From: Seiridium cupressi
Taxonomy: Eukaryota; Ascomycota; Sordariomycetes; Amphisphaeriales; Sporocadaceae
Direction of reading: 5' to 3'
Length of the DNA stretch: 64,000 nt
NCBI GenBank assembly: GCA_036674765.1
Contig: JARVKI010000010.1
Coordinates: forward strand, 186,001 to 250,000
Shown here: piece by piece, positions 59,676 through 64,000 of the stretch
How the letters are laid out: each line of letters opens with the position of its first letter
Numbering within the stretch: the stretch's first letter is position 1
Notes under the pieces: generated by a model
Database searches by the model: none
Told to the model about the DNA's origin: nothing
What the model saw: the letters and a program-made list of their open reading frames with translations, nothing else
Program-made: the position numbers and the translations under genes

Positions 59676-61027
59676 ATGGAGACTACCCAGCTCATCATCC
59701 CCACCAGCCCAACCTCTCGTGGCTTCTCGTCGCCGACAAGATTCGACAGGATGAGTGATCCCAAAGAGCGCTTTTTCCGCCACTTCCAAGCAGAAATTAC
59801 CTGTACGTACTACACTATGCGAGTTCGCAGCGAGAGCCGCCCTCTGTCAAAGTGCACAACTAAGTAGCAGCAATCTAGCCATCCAAGACCAAATCGAAGA
59901 CCTCGCAACCGTATCCCCCATCAACGGCGAGCGACAAGACTGTACCGATGCGATTCTGACCGGTGTGTCGCGGCTGTCGAACGAAGTGGCCGACGCCCGC
60001 GACTTTGTTCCAGCCTACGACCAGCGCACCTATAGCTTAGCTATCAAGGGTCTGACCGAGAAACTCAATGAGGCCACCGGTAGACTTGGGCCCAAGTCGC
60101 GGTTCCAGTTCAAGCCGCGCTCCAGCGCCCAACAACAACAGCAGACGGGAGAAAGCACAACCAAGAAAAACGGGCAGCGAAATGACTTCCGACAACTTAA
60201 GCACGTCGCATTCGCCGGCCGAGACGGTGAGGGGGAGGCGACTACATCAAGCAAGTCGCCGGTGAGCGGAGAAGAACAGACAGATGTCGTGGGCAAGCTG
60301 CCTGTTTTTGGCAAGAATTACAACGAGGAGCTCTCGCGGCCGTCACAAGGAGGCAATATTCGAAAGCCGTCTTTCTCCACTGCGAAGACTATTGCCATCT
60401 ACGAACAAACGGGGCTACACATCATGCTACCATCGACAGCTTCAAGAGCCACCTCATCTGGTTCGCTGAAAGACCTGGATCGATGCGTGGTCGACATGAC
60501 GATTCCCACCTCGGCCAGCAGCGGTGTGCCGTTCGCTGGGCTCGCAATCAAGAACGTGAAGCGCAGTCTCCTGATCTGTGGCACGGTGGCGGGGCCGGTC
60601 CACATCACCGGGGTCAAAGACAGTGTGGTCGTAGTTGCGGCACGGCAAGTGAGGGTGCACGAATGCAAGGACGTGACCTTTTACCTGTGGTGTGCAAGTC
60701 ACCCAATCATAGAGGACTGCAAGGACGTCCGTTTTGCGCCTCTGCCGGAGGCTTATGTAAGTTTTCTTCTCCACGAAGCCCTTTTCTTGCATGCCAATTC
60801 GGAGCTAACCGTAAAAGCAGGAACAGAAGAGCGAGCATGGCGGTAGCAAAAACCAGTGGGACCAAGTCGACGACTTCAAGTGGCTCAAGACCGAGCCGTC
60901 GCCGAATTGGAGCGTGCTTGCTGAGGAGAAGAGGCTATCTGCAGATGTGTGGGCCAAGGATGTCGCCGGAACTTCGAGCCTGAGCACGGATGGCATTTTG
61001 CGCAAGGTTGGTGTTTTGGGGCTATAA
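59676..61027 (+). CDS. tubulin-binding cofactor C
   Basis: Tubulin-folding cofactor that stimulates GTP hydrolysis by beta-tubulin to release assembled heterodimers; cytosolic. Three exons (59676-59802, 59879-60756, 60821-61027) give 403 residues. The N-terminal coiled-coil region has ERFFRHFQAEIT and, after the intron, SIQDQIEDL. The first acceptor is CTAG at 59878, chosen because it keeps phase with the strong GTACGT donor. The C-CAP/cofactor C-like beta-helix reads SLKDLDRCVVDMTI, VKRSLLICGTVAGPVHITG and RQVRVHECKDVTFYLWCASH. The last motif contains the Arg (in RQVRVHE) family members use as arginine finger. The C terminus has KNQWDQVDDFKWLK. Confidence 0.9.
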
Positions 61028-61820
61028 AATTTCGGGAATGGCAATGGCTTGGTTCATGCATGCATTTCTAGACGTTTACATTCAAGGTTAAGGCATGGCG
61101 TCTAGGTTAGGACTTGCTTTGGGGCAGTCACCCAAAAGTGGCTCTGTACGATAACTGGAACAACTTCAGGTGACTCAGTTGTGTTTTGGTTAAATTCACT
61201 ATCAACGGAATAGCATACCTACGTTGCGGGAATATTAAAAATCAGCACATCAATTTAATTCCGAATTTCAATTATATGGTATTAGACGCTTTTATGAACG
61301 AAATGTGGGCGCTTCATGCGACACACGTCTTCACCCAAGGCGTTTGGTAGGACGTGCTATGGATTTATAGTCCATATTAAGGTAATCTAATGTGTCTGTC
61401 GTTACGTCCCCGTCTTCCTTGTTCTTCCCTTGACTGCAGATAAGCAAGCTAATGACAGCTGGGCGGCTGTCCCTCATCCTCTAGTGATGTTGTGGTGCAG
61501 ACTCTTGACCAAGTTCTTTTGCCCAATTTGTTGCTTGCAATGCAGACCCCTCGGCTTGCCGCTCGATCTTAATTATCGGATGTGATATACACGAATTTTC
61601 ATCTTCCTTCATCCGGTCTGCTGGCCGAGGTGCAGACGAACTGCTGGTCTGTCTGGTTTGTCGATCGAGGTAACGGCTCCTCTTCCCGTTTTAGACTTTG
61701 CTTCGTCGGCCGAAGAGCTTGTATGTCGCGGGCGTCATCTAATCGATCGGTTGATCGCGATGTAGTCAAGGCCGCCCGTTGCTCCTTCCAGTCCACCGAC
61801 TTCAGAGTAGATGAGTGCTT
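61028..61820. other. intergenic, convergent 3' regions
   Basis: AT-rich spacer between converging genes. No gene is seen. Confidence 0.5.
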
Positions 61821-62258
61821 CTATTCCTGCATCTTGTCCGTCGTCGCGAATTTGATACCCTTTTCCCTCAGCGCCGCAATCTGCTCTCTCTGTCTCCTGA
61901 TCTTGTCTTCCAACTGCCTGATTTCGGCCTCCTGCTCGACAATGCTCTTGTCCATGTCGGGGAGGGCTAGTACTGCGGTCTTCGCTCCCTGCAGCTTGAG
62001 TCGTAGATGATCGGTGGACGCCGGGAAATCGCGTAGGGAGATATCCCCGGTGGACTGGGACTGGGACTGCGAACCCGATGGCTGCTGAGAGGGGGTCGGC
62101 GCGGCGGGTGTCTGGCCCGTAGTCGAGGTGGAAACGCCCGGGAGGTTGACGGGCGTGCGGAGGCGCGAGAGGAGCGCAGAGAGCTCAGTGGTTATGTCGA
62201 GCTGGTCGGGCGAGAGATTGACTGGCAGGTCCAGGTTGGGTTGCGACTGGTCTGCCAT
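61821..62258 (-). CDS. med9: Mediator complex subunit 9
   Basis: Small subunit of the Mediator middle module, which links regulators to RNA polymerase II in the nucleus. Single exon, 145 residues, start MADQSQPNLDLPVNLSPDQL. An N-terminal helix (ITTELSALLSRLRTPVN) and a Gln/Ser-rich linker (SQQPSGSQSQSQSTG) precede the conserved C-terminal coiled coil. That coil runs from TDHLRLKLQGAKTAVLALPD to IRQLEDKIRRQREQIAALRE, the usual Med9 ending. Length and layout fit the fungal family. The call rests on that pattern without an alignment. Confidence 0.78.
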   Translation of the reverse strand: MADQSQPNLDLPVNLSPDQLDITTELSALLSRLRTPVNLPGVSTSTTGQTPAAPTPSQQPSGSQSQSQSTGDISLRDFPASTDHLRLKLQGAKTAVLALPDMDKSIVEQEAEIRQLEDKIRRQREQIAALREKGIKFATTDKMQE

Positions 62259-63044
62259 GATGACGCGGGTTAGAAGCGAGGATTGACGAGTGATGCTATT
62301 ACGATGTATAGGTTTTTTTTTTAATCCCGATGGTGTAACTCAATGGCGAATTAGAGAAGAATCATGTCCTCTTGGAATTGGTGGCGCAGGCATCGTTGTT
62401 TGAGCCTGGGCTGCCTTGTAACTGCCGCCAGCCTGGATGAAAATTGAGAACGTTACTGCCTTTGGCGTCAGGTTGTAGCGTTGAGCGAAGGAATTCGCGA
62501 TCCAGGGTTGGGAATAAACTGGCTAAGCTATATTAGCGCTATATGATACGGTACAGAGCGGATGTGAGTCTAACTGTTTGGGGCAATATGATACAGATTA
62601 GCAGACAGCTCAGAGCGGGGCTTCTGTTTACCATGGAATCTGCATACTCAAAAACTTGGAGGAAATTAATGGTTGAGGTAAGACATCAAGTATTAGTATT
62701 ACCGCCCATAGAACAATTCAAGCAACCTAGGTGAAGGGACAAACCCCATGGTTCCTGTAAGCCACACTACCTACGATAAAGTTCATTTGATCATGCAGAC
62801 AAGTGAATGCAGGGACAAGCAATCGGACCGGACCTGACGTCAAAACCTTCGGGCAACTGCCCCCCACCAACCCACCACTAGTCTCGTCCTTGGAAGTTTT
62901 ACAACCGTACCATCCTCAACAGCTGATCAAGGCTGCTTAACCATCATAAATCACGCATCTGAAGAGCACGAGTACTCCTGTTCTACCTGATCTTACTTAC
63001 TCACTACTTGTAGTTTTGATACATCACTGAACGTTACCGCGAGA
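62259..63044. promoter_or_regulatory. divergent MED9 / phosphoglycerate mutase intergenic region
   Basis: 786 bases between divergent start codons. A T-rich run lies just upstream of the MED9 start (near 62312), and a pyrimidine-rich region lies upstream of the mutase ATG, as in strongly expressed glycolytic genes. No specific site is assigned. Confidence 0.4.
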
Positions 63045-64000
63045 ATGCCAAAGCAAACAGACCAGAAAGCATGCCTGAGTACGTTGTCCATCCCTCCTCG
63101 ATCTGCCCCTCCATCCATCCCGGACACGCCCGCCCCAGCGCCTCCCCCGAAGGACACCCCTTTGGCTCCCACGGCCGGCGAGGACGGTCTAGTTGCCGGT
63201 GATGGCGGCGCTGGACATCAGGGACTTTCTCGGGCCCAAAGGCGTCCGGACTACACCGTCACCCTTGCTTATGTCTTGATCTACTTCGAAGTGGGGTGGT
63301 TGATACTGATGCTCCTTCGCATGTACAGTCGTGATTGATGGCTGGGGTATCCCCTCGAAAGACTCGCCTGCCAATGGCGACGCTATTACCAATGCGACGA
63401 CTCCGGTCATGGACGAGCTCTACAGCAGCGCAGCTGGCTTCACCGAGCTTGAGGCCTCGTCGCTAGCTGTCGGTCTGCCCGAGGGGCTGATGGGCAACTC
63501 GGAAGTCGGACACTTGAACATCGGTGCCGGACGCGTGGTATGGCAGGATGTCGTCCGCATTGACCAGACAATCAAGAAGGGAGAGCTCTCACAGAACGAC
63601 GTCATCAAGAGGACCATTGACGCCGCCAAGAATGGCAATGGCAGACTACACCTCTGCGGTCTGGTGTCTCACGGTGGTGTGGTATGTTTCCACATATGTG
63701 TTGCCGGAATGAGCACTGCAAACTGACCACAAGACAGCACTCCAAGCAGGAACACCTCTATGCTCTGTTGAAGGCTGCCAAGGAGGCGGGCGTTCCCAAG
63801 GTCTTCATTCACTTCTTCGGCGACGGCCGAGACACCGACCCCAAGTCCGGTGCCGGTTACATGGAGGAGCTCATCTCCAAGACCAAGGAGATCGGTATCG
63901 GTGAGATCGCCACCGTGGTCGGACGATACTACGCCATGGACCGTGACAAGAGATGGGAGAGAGTCGAGCTTGCGTTGAAGGGTCTTGTCTTGGGCGAGGG
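63045..64000 (+). CDS. cofactor-independent phosphoglycerate mutase (partial)
   Basis: Glycolytic enzyme interconverting 3- and 2-phosphoglycerate, dimanganese-dependent, cytosolic. The 3' end is outside the window. Exon 1 (63045-63078) encodes only [11 protein letters not shown] plus one base. A 250-base intron with a GTACGT donor follows, then exon 2 (63329-63681) and exon 3 from 63738. The joined start reads [11 protein letters not shown], with Asp15 as metal ligand; Ser69 in [12 protein letters not shown] is the phosphorylated nucleophile, and [14 protein letters not shown] and [13 protein letters not shown] are also family motifs. The plus-strand open frame that runs on from exon 1 into the intron is not coding. 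Confidence 0.93.

Noticed and set aside
1..64000. CRISPR arrays, insertion sequences or prokaryotic operons
   Set aside because: The window is eukaryotic with spliceosomal introns. I saw no regularly spaced repeats and no transposase motif or terminal inverted repeats.

Overview
The window is nuclear DNA of a filamentous ascomycete (Pezizomycotina). Genes are dense but not in operons, and introns are mostly about 45-75 bases with GT...AG ends. Protein families typical of filamentous fungi are present: a Zn2Cys6 regulator with a Fungal_trans_2 domain, 2EXR and Clr5 proteins, a glutamic (G1) peptidase, Erg4 and a cell-wall-integrity MAPKKK. I cannot fix the genus from sequence alone. All exon boundaries were placed by hand from splice signals, reading phase and family motifs.

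Left part (1-18.6 kb): an S9 prolyl-oligopeptidase-like enzyme, a 2EXR protein, a lysine-rich unknown protein and the sterol C-24(28) reductase ERG4, which lies head to head with a Zn2Cys6 regulator. A 4.3-kb gene-poor tract with coding-looking, partly broken segments follows, then a secreted glutamic peptidase.

Middle part (18.6-34.2 kb): an accessory region. It holds a 5'-truncated transcription-factor remnant beside an MFS drug-type transporter broken by a frameshift and three stops, an intron-containing tRNA-Arg(ACG), a secreted bicupin oxalate decarboxylase head to head with a secreted selenium-binding-protein/methanethiol-oxidase-like protein, a Clr5 protein and a single-pass membrane glycoprotein-like protein.

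Right part (34.2-64 kb): mostly housekeeping. SKI3 (cytoplasmic mRNA decay) is divergent from a GH5 steryl-glucosidase/endoglycoceramidase-like enzyme. Then come a 10-exon unknown gene, the BCK1-type MAPKKK, a MOSC/flavin/2Fe-2S fusion, tubulin cofactor C, Mediator subunit 9, and the start of cofactor-independent phosphoglycerate mutase, which runs off the window.

The most novel object is the 10-exon gene at 42773-47727. Its reconstructed 1432-residue product joins an N-terminal HExxH (zincin-like) region, whose motif is split by an intron next to an 18-base microexon, to a linker with nine NPF tripeptides and three cytochrome-b5-like units. Only one of those units keeps both heme histidines.
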